From contig NZ_FOKV01000002.1 in assembly GCF_900112105.1 (NCBI RefSeq), positions 62,001-126,000 on the forward strand: a DNA stretch of 64,000 nt. Direction: 5' to 3'. Source of the stretch: Zunongwangia mangrovi (GTDB taxonomy: Bacteria > Bacteroidota > Bacteroidia > Flavobacteriales > Flavobacteriaceae). Shown piece by piece: positions 18,457 through 27,491 of the stretch (the stretch's first letter is position 1; the number at the start of each line of letters is the position of its first letter). The position numbers were made by a program, and so were the translations under genes. The notes under the pieces are model-generated. The model saw only the letters and a list, made by a program, of their open reading frames with translations. It was not told the origin of the DNA and made no database searches.

Positions 18457-19386
18457 ATGAAACCTGCAATTACTTCAGTTTTATTTGTAATTCTTTGTCT
18501 GGCCTGTTTGCTTCCGGTGGTGAATCCTCCTATAGCATTGGCTGCAGGAATTGTTTTTGCACAATTTTTTCAGAATCCATTTCAGGATAAAACACAATCG
18601 AGCATAAATTGGTTACTGAAGTTATCGGTTATCGGGCTTGGTTTCGGAATGAATATCGACAAAGCACTGGCCGCAGGAAAAGACGGATTTCTATTTACCA
18701 TTATATCGATAAGTCTAACTATCGGGCTGGGAATTTTAGTCGGAAAAATCTTTAAAATCGATCAAAAAATAGCCAAACTTATAAGTTCTGGAACTGCTAT
18801 TTGCGGCGGTAGCGCTATTGCAGCAATATCTCCAATAATTAAAGCCGACGCGAAACAAATTTCTATTGCCATCGGGAGTGTTTTCTTATTAAACAGTCTG
18901 GCATTATTTCTTTTTCCGCTTTTAGGCCATTATTTTAATATGAGTCAGCATCAATTTGGAATCTGGAGCGCGATCGCCATTCACGATACCAGCTCGGTTG
19001 TTGGGGCAGCACAGGTTTATGGTAACGAAGCTTTAGAAATTGCAACGACTGTAAAATTAGCCAGAGCTTTATGGATCTTACCGGTTTCTGTTTTATTCGC
19101 GCTAAGCAGCCAAACCGAATTAAAAAAGATCAAGATTCCATATTTTATTGGCCTATTTATTTTAGCGATTATAGCCAATACTTATATCCCAAATATAGAA
19201 TTTGTGGCGCCAGGCATTGTTTCGGTTTCTAAAATGGGATTAACGCTAGTGTTGTTTTTAATTGGGAGCACTTTAAATTATAAAAGCTTTATTCAGGTAG
19301 GAATAAAACCGGTAATATTAGCTGTTTTTATATGGATTTTTATCAGTATCGTTTCGCTAATTGGTGTACTACAACTTATAAATTGA
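18457..19386 (+). CDS. YeiH family putative sulfate exporter
   Basis: Membrane protein of 309 residues with about ten helices, of the UPF0324/YeiH family (putative sulfate exporter). Typical motifs are the early G-L-G-F-G-M-N, the central G-T-A-I-C-G-G-S-A-I-A-A-I-S-P and H-D-T-S-S-V-V-G-A. These proteins are often paired with a LysR regulator, as here. Sulfate export is the database-style function; it is not firmly shown for most members. It lies in the inner membrane. No other sulfur genes are near. Confidence 0.88.
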   Translation: MKPAITSVLFVILCLACLLPVVNPPIALAAGIVFAQFFQNPFQDKTQSSINWLLKLSVIGLGFGMNIDKALAAGKDGFLFTIISISLTIGLGILVGKIFKIDQKIAKLISSGTAICGGSAIAAISPIIKADAKQISIAIGSVFLLNSLALFLFPLLGHYFNMSQHQFGIWSAIAIHDTSSVVGAAQVYGNEALEIATTVKLARALWILPVSVLFALSSQTELKKIKIPYFIGLFILAIIANTYIPNIEFVAPGIVSVSKMGLTLVLFLIGSTLNYKSFIQVGIKPVILAVFIWIFISIVSLIGVLQLIN

Positions 19387-19557
19387 GGCTAAAAACATCG
19401 AAAATCGATATTTAGTGTAGCACAATTTTCTAAAATGCTGGTATAACTTAGACATTTCAAAGGTTTTAGTATTTTTATAAGGTTTTGTCTTGCCGCCATA
19501 CAGATTTAATTAGTTAATTTTATCGTTCAAAATGATTAAAACCAAAAGATTTACTTC

Positions 19558-20019
19558 ATGAAAATCGGAATTGCTGCAGATCATGCCGGCTTAGAACAAA
19601 AAGGAAAGTTACTGGAACTTTTAAAAGAAAAGAATTTCGATATCGAAGATTTTGGTGCCTTTAAATATCAAGGCGACGACGATTATCCAGATATTGTTAC
19701 TCCATTAGCAAAAGCTTTAAGCGAAGAAAAAATAGACCGCGCCATCGCAGTTTGTGGTAGCGGTGTTGGCGTTTCTATCGCCGCTAATAAATTTCCCGGT
19801 GTTCGCGCAGCTTTAATTTCTGAAACTTATTCGGCTCATCAGGGAGTAGAACATGATGATATGAACATGCTTTGTGTTGGTGGGAGAGTGCTAGGAACAT
19901 CGCTTATTTTAGAGATCATTTTGGCCTTTTTGAATGCTGAATTTCAGAAAGACGAACGTTTTGTAAGACGACTCAATAAAGTCTTAGATATAGAAAAAGA
20001 GTACTTTAAATTAAATTAG
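19558..20019 (+). CDS. rpiB: Ribose-5-phosphate isomerase B
   Basis: A 153-residue RpiB/LacAB-family enzyme that interconverts ribose-5-phosphate and ribulose-5-phosphate. The N-terminal G-I-A-A-D-H-A-G, the catalytic Cys loop V-C-G-S-G-V-G-V-S-I-A-A-N-K and H-D-D-M-N-M-L-C-V-G-G-R-V are all present. It is the first of four pentose-phosphate genes, with gnd starting 26 bases later. It is cytosolic. It links the oxidative branch to ribose supply. Confidence 0.95.
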   Translation: MKIGIAADHAGLEQKGKLLELLKEKNFDIEDFGAFKYQGDDDYPDIVTPLAKALSEEKIDRAIAVCGSGVGVSIAANKFPGVRAALISETYSAHQGVEHDDMNMLCVGGRVLGTSLILEIILAFLNAEFQKDERFVRRLNKVLDIEKEYFKLN

Positions 20020-20045
20020 AATAGTTAAGAACCTAAAACTGAATC

Positions 20046-21452
20046 ATGAAAGAATTCGATTTTGGAATTGTTGGACTAGGAGTAATGGGTAGAAACCTTT
20101 TGCTTAACATGGCCGACCATAAATTTTCTGTAGCCGGGCTGGACCTAGACCCCGAAAAAGCTGCATCTCTGGAAAAAGAAGCTTCAGAAGAACACACGAT
20201 AAAAGGAACAACTTCTGCCGAAGAATTTTGCGGACTAATTCGTAAACCAAGAGCAATTATGTTATTGGTTCCTGCGGGTAAACCTGTAGATTCGGCTATC
20301 GCATCGCTTTTACCTTATTTAGAAGAAGGTGATGTGTTGGTAGATGGTGGTAATTCCTATTTCCCAGATACCAATCGTCGTGTAGATGAACTTGCTGAAA
20401 AAGGAATTCATTTCTTCGGAATGGGAATCTCTGGTGGTGAAAAAGGAGCTCGTTTTGGCCCAAGTATGATGCCAGGTGGAAATGCTGAAGCATACGAAAG
20501 ACTTCGCCCAATTTTTGAAGCTGTAGCTGCAAAAGTAAATGACGAACCTTGTGTAACGTATTTAGGAAAAGGATCTGCAGGAAACTATGTAAAAATGGTT
20601 CATAATGGTATTGAGTATGCGATTATGCAACTTATTGCTGAAGTTTATGATCTGCTAAAAAGAGGATACGGAGTAGAAGATGCAAAAATTCAGCAATTAT
20701 TCGAAAAATGGAATAATTCAGAATTAGCTTCTTTCTTAGTTGAAATTACAGCAGGAATCCTTAAAAAAGAAGACGAAGTTACCGGCAAAGGTATTTTACT
20801 AAATTATATCTCAGACGCTGCAAAAGCTAAAGGAACTGGTAAATGGACTTCACAAAATGCGATGGATATCCAGGCGCCAATCCCGGCAATTAATGCTGCG
20901 GTAGAAATGCGAGATATTTCAAAATATAAAGAAGAGCGCGTACAGGCTTCAAAAAGCTTGAAATGGAAAGATGTTTCAGAAACTTCAGAAGAAGAAATTT
21001 TTGCTGATTTAACTGATGCCTTCTATTTTGCCATGATTAATATTTATGCTCAGGGATTAGCACAGCTAACTATCGCCTCTAAAGAGTATGATTATGGATT
21101 AAACCTTGAAGAAGTTGCTAAGATCTGGCGAGGTGGTTGTATTATTAGAGCGGCCTGTTTAGAAGATTTTAGACAAGCCTATAGCAAATCTCCAGAACTA
21201 CCTAACCTGTTATTAGACGAAACTTTAGGTAAAGCTTTAGAAGAAAAACAAGCTGCTGCACGTAAGGTGGTTAAAACCTTTATCGACAAAGGAATCCCTG
21301 CATCAGTATTTACTTCTACAGTTTCTTATTTTGATTCTTACAGAAGTGAAATTTTACCAACAAACCTTATCCAGGCACAAAGAGATTTCTTTGGAGCGCA
21401 TAAATATGAGCGTAACGATAAGGAAGGTATTTTTCATACTGAATGGAATTAA
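20046..21452 (+). CDS. gnd: 6-phosphogluconate dehydrogenase (decarboxylating)
   Basis: A 468-residue enzyme that turns 6-phosphogluconate into ribulose-5-phosphate and CO2 with NADP+. The N-terminal G-L-G-V-M-G-R-N-L Rossmann motif, the G-G-N-S-Y-F-x-D-T loop, the G-I-S-G-G-E-K-G-A-R-x-G-P-S-x-M-P-G-G signature and the catalytic K-M-V-H-N-G-I-E-Y are in place. Length matches dimeric GntZ/Gnd enzymes. It is the second gene of the operon, 23 bases before zwf. Confidence 0.97.
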   Translation: MKEFDFGIVGLGVMGRNLLLNMADHKFSVAGLDLDPEKAASLEKEASEEHTIKGTTSAEEFCGLIRKPRAIMLLVPAGKPVDSAIASLLPYLEEGDVLVDGGNSYFPDTNRRVDELAEKGIHFFGMGISGGEKGARFGPSMMPGGNAEAYERLRPIFEAVAAKVNDEPCVTYLGKGSAGNYVKMVHNGIEYAIMQLIAEVYDLLKRGYGVEDAKIQQLFEKWNNSELASFLVEITAGILKKEDEVTGKGILLNYISDAAKAKGTGKWTSQNAMDIQAPIPAINAAVEMRDISKYKEERVQASKSLKWKDVSETSEEEIFADLTDAFYFAMINIYAQGLAQLTIASKEYDYGLNLEEVAKIWRGGCIIRAACLEDFRQAYSKSPELPNLLLDETLGKALEEKQAAARKVVKTFIDKGIPASVFTSTVSYFDSYRSEILPTNLIQAQRDFFGAHKYERNDKEGIFHTEWN

Positions 21453-21475
21453 GCCTCAATTAATTTAAAATTAAA

Positions 21476-23002
21476 ATGAAGACAGAAAAGAAAGCGGCCC
21501 CAACGATCATTGTTATATTTGGTGGAACAGGAGATCTTGCCAGCCGTAAATTAATCCCTGCGTTTTATAATCTTTATATCGATGATCGAATGGCAGATAA
21601 TTTTGCCATTTTTGGATTAGGAAGATCAGATTTTGATGATGCTTCGTATAGAAAGGATTTATATAAAAAATTAAAAGAATTTTCTCGTCGTGATCCAGAT
21701 TCAAAAGTTTGGAAGAAATTCGAGGAATCGATACACTACTTCAAATCTGATATTACCAACGAAAAGTCTTACCAGGATTTACATTCTAAATTAGAAGGCC
21801 TGGATAAAGAATGGGGAGAACGCGCTAATAGATTATTCTATCTTTCGGTATCTCCTAAGTTCATTGATGATATTACAGCCAATTTAAAAAGTCAGAAATT
21901 AGTACAGGAACTAGAAAAAGACCGTTTGGTGATCGAAAAGCCATTTGGTTACGACCTGGAATCTTCAATTGAATTAAACAAATTGCTTCAGCGAACTTTC
22001 GATGAGAAGCAAATTTTTAGGATCGATCATTATTTAGGTAAAGAAACCGTTCAGAATATTTTGGCTTTCCGATTTGGAAATGCGTTGTTCGAACCACTTT
22101 GGAATCGAAATTATATCGATTACGTACAGATTACTGTTGCTGAAAAAGTTGGAGTAGGTTCTCGTGGCGGTTATTATGAAGGCTCTGGAGCGCTTCGCGA
22201 TATGATCCAAAATCACTTGTTACAGATCTTATGTATGGTGGCAATGGAAGCTCCAATTTCTGCAGATGCTGAAGAAATTAGAAATCGTAAAGTTGAAGTT
22301 TTACGAGCAATTCGTAGAATTAAGCCAGACGAAGTAAGCAAAAATGCAGTTAGAGGTCAGTATAGCGAAGGATGGGTAGAAGGAGAAAAAGTTCCTGGAT
22401 ACCGTGAAGAAGAGGGGGTAAGTGAAACTTCTAATACAGAAACTTATGCTGCAATCAAATTCTTTATCGACAACTGGCGTTGGCAAAATGTACCGTTCTA
22501 TTTAAGAACAGGTAAACGTATGCAGGAAAAAAGTTCTTCGATCACTATTCAGTTTAGACCAGTGCCACATGCGGCCTTTCCTGGAGAACAATCGAATAAT
22601 ATCATGCCAAATAAACTCACGATCAATTTGCAACCGCAAATGGACATAAGATTACGTTTTATGACGAAAAAACCAGGTTTAGAAATGAACCTTAATCCGT
22701 CTGAAATGGTATTCGATTACGATAGCTGTTCAACACATACTCCAGAAGCTTATGAGACCTTATTGCTAGACGCCATGTTAGGTGATACAACCTTATTTAT
22801 GCGATCTGACCAGGTGGAAGAAGCATGGGATGTGATTAAAACGGTTCAGGAAGCCTGGGATAGCAGGGAATCTATTAATTTCCCTAATTATCAGGCGGGA
22901 GGTTATGGCCCTGAAAGTGCAGAAGCATTGATCGCACAACAAGGCCATGTTTGGTCTATAAATGTACCAGGTAAAAAAGAAAAGAAACAAGAGGAATGTT
23001 AA
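21476..23002 (+). CDS. zwf: Glucose-6-phosphate 1-dehydrogenase
   Basis: A 508-residue enzyme oxidising glucose-6-phosphate to 6-phosphogluconolactone with NADP+. The nucleotide loop [12 protein letters not shown] is at about residues 14-25. The active-site signature R-I-D-H-Y-L-G-K-E is at about 182-190, with the substrate-binding and catalytic residues. The lactonase gene begins inside its last codons (7-base overlap), so the lactone is made and hydrolysed by coupled translation products. Confidence 0.97.
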   Translation: MKTEKKAAPTIIVIFGGTGDLASRKLIPAFYNLYIDDRMADNFAIFGLGRSDFDDASYRKDLYKKLKEFSRRDPDSKVWKKFEESIHYFKSDITNEKSYQDLHSKLEGLDKEWGERANRLFYLSVSPKFIDDITANLKSQKLVQELEKDRLVIEKPFGYDLESSIELNKLLQRTFDEKQIFRIDHYLGKETVQNILAFRFGNALFEPLWNRNYIDYVQITVAEKVGVGSRGGYYEGSGALRDMIQNHLLQILCMVAMEAPISADAEEIRNRKVEVLRAIRRIKPDEVSKNAVRGQYSEGWVEGEKVPGYREEEGVSETSNTETYAAIKFFIDNWRWQNVPFYLRTGKRMQEKSSSITIQFRPVPHAAFPGEQSNNIMPNKLTINLQPQMDIRLRFMTKKPGLEMNLNPSEMVFDYDSCSTHTPEAYETLLLDAMLGDTTLFMRSDQVEEAWDVIKTVQEAWDSRESINFPNYQAGGYGPESAEALIAQQGHVWSINVPGKKEKKQEEC

Positions 23003-23706
23003 ATATCTATCAAACCAAGGAAGAAGCAAGTCGAGCTGCTGCTCAGCATTTTGTAGAACGCGCTAAATTAGCAATCGAAGCAAAAGCTAAATTTACCGTA
23101 GCACTAACCGGAGGATCTTCTCCGGCTGGAATGTACGATTTGCTTACAACAGAATTTAAAGACCAGGTAGACTGGGATAAGATCTTTATCTTTTGGGGAG
23201 ACGAAAGATGGGTTCCTATCGAAGATGATCGTAGTAATGCAGGTAATGCATTTAAGGATTTTCTAAACAAGGTAGCTATACCAAATGAGCAGATCTTCCC
23301 AATGTATAAAGAAGGAATTTCTGCCGAAGATTATGCAAAGGAATATTCTGCAATCTTAGACCAGGTTTTAGAGGATGGTAAAACCTTCGATCTTATCTTT
23401 TTAGGTATGGGTGACGATGGACATACAGCATCCTTATTTCCTGGAGAAGATATTATTCATGAGAAAGAGAAAAAAGTAGATGCTTATTTCTTAGAACCGC
23501 AGGATATGTACAGAATTACATTAACTGCACCTTTATTAAATTCAGCTAAAAGTGTTGCGTTCATTGCTTTTGGAGCTAAAAAAGCAGATGCACTTTTTGA
23601 AGTTATTAAAGGAGAAAAGAACATTGAAAAATATCCTTCTCAGATCATCGATCCTAAAGGAGAATTAATGTGGTATGTAGACAAAGAAGCTGCCGCCAGA
23701 ATATAG
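22996..23706 (+). CDS. pgl: 6-phosphogluconolactonase
   Basis: A 236-residue DevB-type lactonase hydrolysing 6-phosphogluconolactone. Family motifs are A-L-T-G-G-S-S-P near residue 35, the F-W-G-D-E-R-W-V-P block, and [13 protein letters not shown] at about 136-148. It is the last gene of the rpiB-gnd-zwf-pgl operon and overlaps zwf by 7 bases. A clear terminator follows at 23737. Confidence 0.96.
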   Translation: MLNIYQTKEEASRAAAQHFVERAKLAIEAKAKFTVALTGGSSPAGMYDLLTTEFKDQVDWDKIFIFWGDERWVPIEDDRSNAGNAFKDFLNKVAIPNEQIFPMYKEGISAEDYAKEYSAILDQVLEDGKTFDLIFLGMGDDGHTASLFPGEDIIHEKEKKVDAYFLEPQDMYRITLTAPLLNSAKSVAFIAFGAKKADALFEVIKGEKNIEKYPSQIIDPKGELMWYVDKEAAARI

Positions 23707-23736
23707 AATTTCAGTGTTAAATTTATATTTGAAAAG

Positions 23737-23766
23737 AACCCGAACTACATAATAGTTCGGGTTTTT
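23737..23766 (+). terminator. Terminator of the pentose-phosphate operon
   Basis: Perfect 11-base arms AACCCGAACTA/TAGTTCGGGTT, 5-base loop, then T run. Confidence 0.92.
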
Positions 23767-23975
23767 ATATTCTCTAACCAATACCACTATTTTTATACGT
23801 TTATTTATTGTGTTAATAAAAAATCGATAAAAAGTAAACAAATAAGATATATGGCATTACAATTGCATTTGATATTTACAAATACTTAATGTAATAGAGA
23901 AATTTTAATTTTTTTAGCCGTAGCGTTTCTACACCCTACTATTAACGAAGGCTTTTAGATAAAACAATCGCAATT

Positions 23976-24515
23976 ATGAGTTTGTTCATGTCTTATATCG
24001 TTGGCTTCGTTCTAATTATAAGTCTGGGAATATTCGCTATTTCCGGGCCAACACTTGTTTTCTTCATTTTATTTCCACTTTTTTTAATTATGATTTGTAA
24101 TAGTGGAGTTCTTAACCAAAACGAAAGCACACCTTCCCAGGAACATTATATCGATGCTAACACAGCTATAGAATATTCTCGTCTACTAGATAAGATCATG
24201 CGACGTGAAAAATTCTATCTTATTCAAAATTTAAGAATCGATGAAATTAGTAACCATTTAATGCTAACTCCAAGAGAGTTGGATTATATTATTAACCAGG
24301 CAAAGCATAAAACTTTTAATCAGTATCTGGACGATCTAAGAGTATTGGAAGTCAAAGAAATGATTAATATTCCAGAGTATGAAGATTGCGATCTTAAGTG
24401 TCTTGCCGAGGCCTGTGGTTTTAGTGATTTTAAAGATTTCGAGAATGCCCTTTTTCGGGTGCTTCATACCAATTCAGAAGATTTTAAAGAACAATATTTA
24501 GAGCACGAAGCTTAG
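23976..24515 (+). CDS. Membrane-anchored AraC-like DNA-binding protein
   Basis: A 179-residue protein. Residues about 4-42 form one or two membrane helices. The C-terminal half (about 75-175) resembles an AraC-type double helix-turn-helix. The first unit is D-E-I-S-N-H-L-M-L-T-P-R-E-L-D-Y-I-I-N. The second is L-A-E-A-C-G-F-S-D-F-K-D-F-E-N-A-L-F-R. The second ends in S-E-D-F-K-E-Q-Y rather than the usual P-x-x-Y/F-R. Short AraC domains with membrane helices occur in Bacteroidota, mostly with many helices or periplasmic sensors. This one has almost no sensor part. Target and signal are unknown. Confidence 0.75.
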   Translation: MSLFMSYIVGFVLIISLGIFAISGPTLVFFILFPLFLIMICNSGVLNQNESTPSQEHYIDANTAIEYSRLLDKIMRREKFYLIQNLRIDEISNHLMLTPRELDYIINQAKHKTFNQYLDDLRVLEVKEMINIPEYEDCDLKCLAEACGFSDFKDFENALFRVLHTNSEDFKEQYLEHEA

Positions 24516-24580
24516 TTTACTAACCTAAATGTTAGTAGTAACATAAGGGGAAGTAGCCGATGTCATAGCTTATTTGTTTG

Positions 24581-24588
24581 TATGTTTG
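24581..24588 (+). promoter_or_regulatory. Putative -7 box TATGTTTG for the azoreductase gene
   Basis: Fits TAnnTTTG and overlaps the left part of the palindrome at 24585-24598, so a repressor bound there would block transcription. Confidence 0.45.
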
Positions 24589-24598
24589 TATATACAAA
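24585..24598. promoter_or_regulatory. 14-base perfect palindrome TTTGTATATACAAA, likely operator
   Basis: A perfect palindrome 21 bases before the azoreductase ATG, overlapping a -7 box. Oxidative or quinone-sensing MarR/HxlR regulators often bind such sites before azoreductase genes (family knowledge). No such regulator lies in the window. Confidence 0.6.
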
Positions 24599-24619
24599 TG
24601 TTAGTTTAAATTAAATCTT

Positions 24620-25222
24620 ATGAAAAAAATACTTCATGTAATTTCAACGCTTAATGGCCAAAATTCCTACAGCATGGCTTTAAGTAATAAAATCTTAGAT
24701 CAACTTTCTAAAGAGTATCCAGAAAGTGAAGTTGTAGAGAGAAATCTTGTAGCTCAGGATTTCCCACATATTACTGAAGATAAATGGCAGGCCATCATTA
24801 CTCCTGAAGAAAATAGAACTGAAGCACAAAAAGAAACGATCGCTATCCAGGATGAAGTTATTCAGGAAGTTTTTGATGCCGATATTCTGGTAATTGGAGC
24901 ACCTTTATATAACTTCGGCATACCTTCACAACTAAAAGCCTGGATCGATCATCTTGCCAAAACAGGGACTACTTTTAAATATACTGAAGAAGGACCACAA
25001 GGTTTAGTAACCGGTAAAAAAGTATACATTGCAATGAGCTCTGGCGGAGTTTATTCAGAAAACCCAGCCTACGATTTTGTTTCAGATTACCTTATTAAAG
25101 TATTTGGTTTCCTTGGAATGACAGACGTAGAATTGATTAGAGTGGAAGGAATTGCTATACCAGAATTACGTGATGGAGCACTAGATAAAGCTGAAAAACA
25201 ATTAGCTGAATCTCTAGCTTAG
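24620..25222 (+). CDS. azoR: FMN-dependent NADH-azoreductase
   Basis: A 200-residue flavodoxin-fold enzyme of the AzoR/acyl-carrier phosphodiesterase-like family. The FMN phosphate loop is T-L-N-G-Q-N-S-Y-S near residues 10-18. The P-L-Y-N-F-G-I-P-S-Q-L-K-A-W-I-D block and the S-S-G-G-V-Y loop are typical. It reduces quinones and azo compounds by two electrons, as detoxification in the cytosol. It has its own promoter and operator-like palindrome and ends at a terminator. Confidence 0.93.
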   Translation: MKKILHVISTLNGQNSYSMALSNKILDQLSKEYPESEVVERNLVAQDFPHITEDKWQAIITPEENRTEAQKETIAIQDEVIQEVFDADILVIGAPLYNFGIPSQLKAWIDHLAKTGTTFKYTEEGPQGLVTGKKVYIAMSSGGVYSENPAYDFVSDYLIKVFGFLGMTDVELIRVEGIAIPELRDGALDKAEKQLAESLA

Positions 25223-25255
25223 TTACCACCGAAAGAAAAAGAAAAATTATATAAT

Positions 25256-25287
25256 AAGCCTTTCGGTTGATATCCGGAAGGCTTTTT
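25256..25287 (+). terminator. Terminator after the azoreductase gene
   Basis: AAGCCTTTCGG pairs with CCGGAAGGCTT (one T.G pair) and is followed by six T in all. Confidence 0.88.
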
Positions 25288-25342
25288 TATGCTACTCGCT
25301 TGTTATTTCAGGAATAAAAAGAATACTTAAATTAATTGAATC

Positions 25343-26170
25343 ATGAATTTATCAGATCTTCAGAACATTTCCACTGGCTTTAAAAGCACTCCTAAAATGC
25401 CAACTCTATTCTTTGGTCATGGTAGCCCAATGAATGCGATAGAGGAAAATGAATTTGTAGCAAATTGGCGTAAAGTTGCTGCAAGTTTACCTAAACCCAA
25501 TGCCATTTTATGTATTTCAGCACACTGGATCACAAGAGGAACTGCAGTAACTGCTATGGCGCAGCCAAGAACTATTCACGATTTTGGAGGTTTTCCGCAG
25601 GAATTATTTAATGTGCACTACCCGGCCAAAGGGAACCCTGAATTGGCCGAAGCTACAGCCAATTTAATTACCGGGGAAAGTATTCATTTAGATCATCAAT
25701 GGGGTTTAGATCATGGGGCGTGGAGTGTTATACGCCATTTGTATCCAGAGGCAAATATTCCAATCGTTCAGCTAAGTTTGGATGCCTATAAAAGTCCGCA
25801 GGAACATTATAAACTCGCAAAAGAACTCGCGATCCTTAGGAGAAAAGGAATTCTAATTATTGGCAGCGGTAATATTGTACACAATCTTCGTCGCATTGAT
25901 TGGCCAAATATGAATAAGATCGACCATGCCTTCGATTGGGCCAGGGAAGCCGATAATAAGATCAAAAAACTTATCCTGATTAAAGATCATAATTCGCTTC
26001 AGGATTATCATCATTTAGGTGCTGCGGTAAATCTTGCAGTACCAACATCAGATCATTATTTGCCGCTACTGTACACTTTAGCGCTACAGGAAGACAAAGA
26101 CGAATTGGAGTTTTTTAATGATAAAGCAGTTGGTGGATCTTTAACTATGACGTCTTTAAAACTTAACTAG
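25343..26170 (+). CDS. 4,5-DOPA dioxygenase extradiol family protein (YgiD/LigB-type)
   Basis: A 275-residue class III extradiol ring-cleaving dioxygenase-like enzyme. Metal-ligand motifs of the YgiD/DODA group are present: F-F-G-H-G-S-P near residue 24, S-A-H-W (about 55), L-D-H-Q-W-G-L-D-H-G-A-W (about 114-125) and I-G-S-G-N-I-V-H-N-L near 173-182. Bacterial members cleave catechols, for example DOPA, but the natural substrate is usually unknown. It lies downstream of the azoreductase gene but behind a terminator, so it probably has its own promoter. Confidence 0.9.
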   Translation: MNLSDLQNISTGFKSTPKMPTLFFGHGSPMNAIEENEFVANWRKVAASLPKPNAILCISAHWITRGTAVTAMAQPRTIHDFGGFPQELFNVHYPAKGNPELAEATANLITGESIHLDHQWGLDHGAWSVIRHLYPEANIPIVQLSLDAYKSPQEHYKLAKELAILRRKGILIIGSGNIVHNLRRIDWPNMNKIDHAFDWAREADNKIKKLILIKDHNSLQDYHHLGAAVNLAVPTSDHYLPLLYTLALQEDKDELEFFNDKAVGGSLTMTSLKLN

Positions 26171-26295
26171 TTCATATTCATTAAAAAAACAAACATTCTT
26201 AACTTTAAATCTACACTTATTTAAAAAACACATAACTTACTTTAAATCATAAGTATATAATTTTAAGAGTAATAAATTCTTCTAAGAATAAGCTT

Positions 26296-26466
26296 ATGGT
26301 TAAGAAAGCTAATTTTAAAACTAAGTCCGGTAAAAACAACTATTTAAAAGATGGTTTTCAGAAATTATTGGTGGCGGTTTTTGTGCAAAGAAGATTAAGC
26401 GCGATGATTTCCCCTTTTATTCTGAAAGAAAAAAATCATCCCCATTTCTTTAGAATTTCGCATTAA
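26296..26466 (+). CDS. Possible small basic protein coupled to the glycosyltransferase gene
   Basis: A 56-codon frame from ATG 26296 encoding a basic peptide (begins M-V-K-K-A-N-F-K, ends F-F-R-I-S-H). Its stop overlaps the ATG of the glycosyltransferase (T-A-A-T-G), a layout expected for translational coupling. I recognise no family. It could be a leader ORF that governs the downstream gene, or chance. Codon use is not clearly unlike that of its neighbours. Confidence 0.35.
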   Translation: MVKKANFKTKSGKNNYLKDGFQKLLVAVFVQRRLSAMISPFILKEKNHPHFFRISH

Positions 26467-27491
26467 TGAAAATACTTTATGCGATTCAGGGAACGGGTAA
26501 TGGTCATCTTAGCCGTGCTCTGGAAATTATCCCCATTTTACAGAAAAAAGGACATTTGGATCTTTTAGTTAGTGGTACACAAGGTGATCTAAAACTTCCT
26601 TACGATGTAAAATATCAGCTAAAAGGACTAAGTTTTATCTTCGGAAAAAAGGGTGGAGTAGATATTTGGAACACTTATCGTAAAAACCGAATGAAACGGC
26701 TTTATAACGAAATTAAAAGCATTCCCGTTAAAGAATATGACCTTATAATTAACGATTTTGAACCTGTTACCGCATGGGCTTGTGCTATGGCCAAGAAAAA
26801 TTGTTTCGGTTTAAGCCATCAGGCGGCAGTACTTCACACTTTAGCGCCAAAACCTTTAAAAGAAGATTGGCTGGGCTTAAAAATTCTAAAACAATATGCA
26901 CCGTGCAGCTTTAGTTACGGTTTTCATTTTAAAGCTTTTGATGATCGTATTTTTACTCCGGTTATAAGGTCTGAAATTCGGCAGCTTCAGCCAGAAAAAT
27001 TAGATCATTACACGGTATATCTTCCGTCATATTCAGATAAAAAATTGCTGAAATTATTCAGCAGTTTTCCTCAATTCAAATTCGAAATATTTTCAAAGCA
27101 TTTTAAAAAGGCTTCAGAAATCGCCAATATCGTCATTAGGCCGGTAAATAATAAAGATTTTGTTGAAAGTCTAAGAAGTTGTAGCGGAGTTATTTGCGGT
27201 GCGGGTTTCGAAACACCTGCGGAGGCTTTATTTCTGAAGAAAAAATTATTAGTAGTACCAATGAAAGGCCAGTTTGAACAGCAATGCAATGCCGCCATGC
27301 TTAAAACAATGGGAATTACGGTGCTAAAAAATCTAAAACAAAAACACTATCCAGAAATTGGGAAATGGCTTATAAAAAATGAAATTATTGACGTGAATTT
27401 TCCTGATGAAACCGAAATGATCATTGATAAATTAATCGCCGTTGCTTTAAAAGAGCAAAATACTACAGTTACGAATACTGAAATTGTATAA
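26466..27491 (+). CDS. Glycosyltransferase (MurG/MJ1255-like, GT-B fold)
   Basis: A 341-residue GT-B-type protein. The N-terminus I-L-Y-A-I-Q-G-T-G-N-G-H-L-S-R-A resembles the acceptor-side loop of MurG and MJ1255-like transferases. The C-terminal half has the donor-side G-A-G-F-E-T-P-A-E-A-L-F-L-K-K-K-L-L-V-V-P pattern (about 241-261). It is probably a cytosolic or membrane-associated sugar transferase using a nucleotide sugar. Acceptor unknown. Its stop directly abuts the ATG of the GH1 gene, so the two are co-translated. Confidence 0.85.
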   Translation: MKILYAIQGTGNGHLSRALEIIPILQKKGHLDLLVSGTQGDLKLPYDVKYQLKGLSFIFGKKGGVDIWNTYRKNRMKRLYNEIKSIPVKEYDLIINDFEPVTAWACAMAKKNCFGLSHQAAVLHTLAPKPLKEDWLGLKILKQYAPCSFSYGFHFKAFDDRIFTPVIRSEIRQLQPEKLDHYTVYLPSYSDKKLLKLFSSFPQFKFEIFSKHFKKASEIANIVIRPVNNKDFVESLRSCSGVICGAGFETPAEALFLKKKLLVVPMKGQFEQQCNAAMLKTMGITVLKNLKQKHYPEIGKWLIKNEIIDVNFPDETEMIIDKLIAVALKEQNTTVTNTEIV

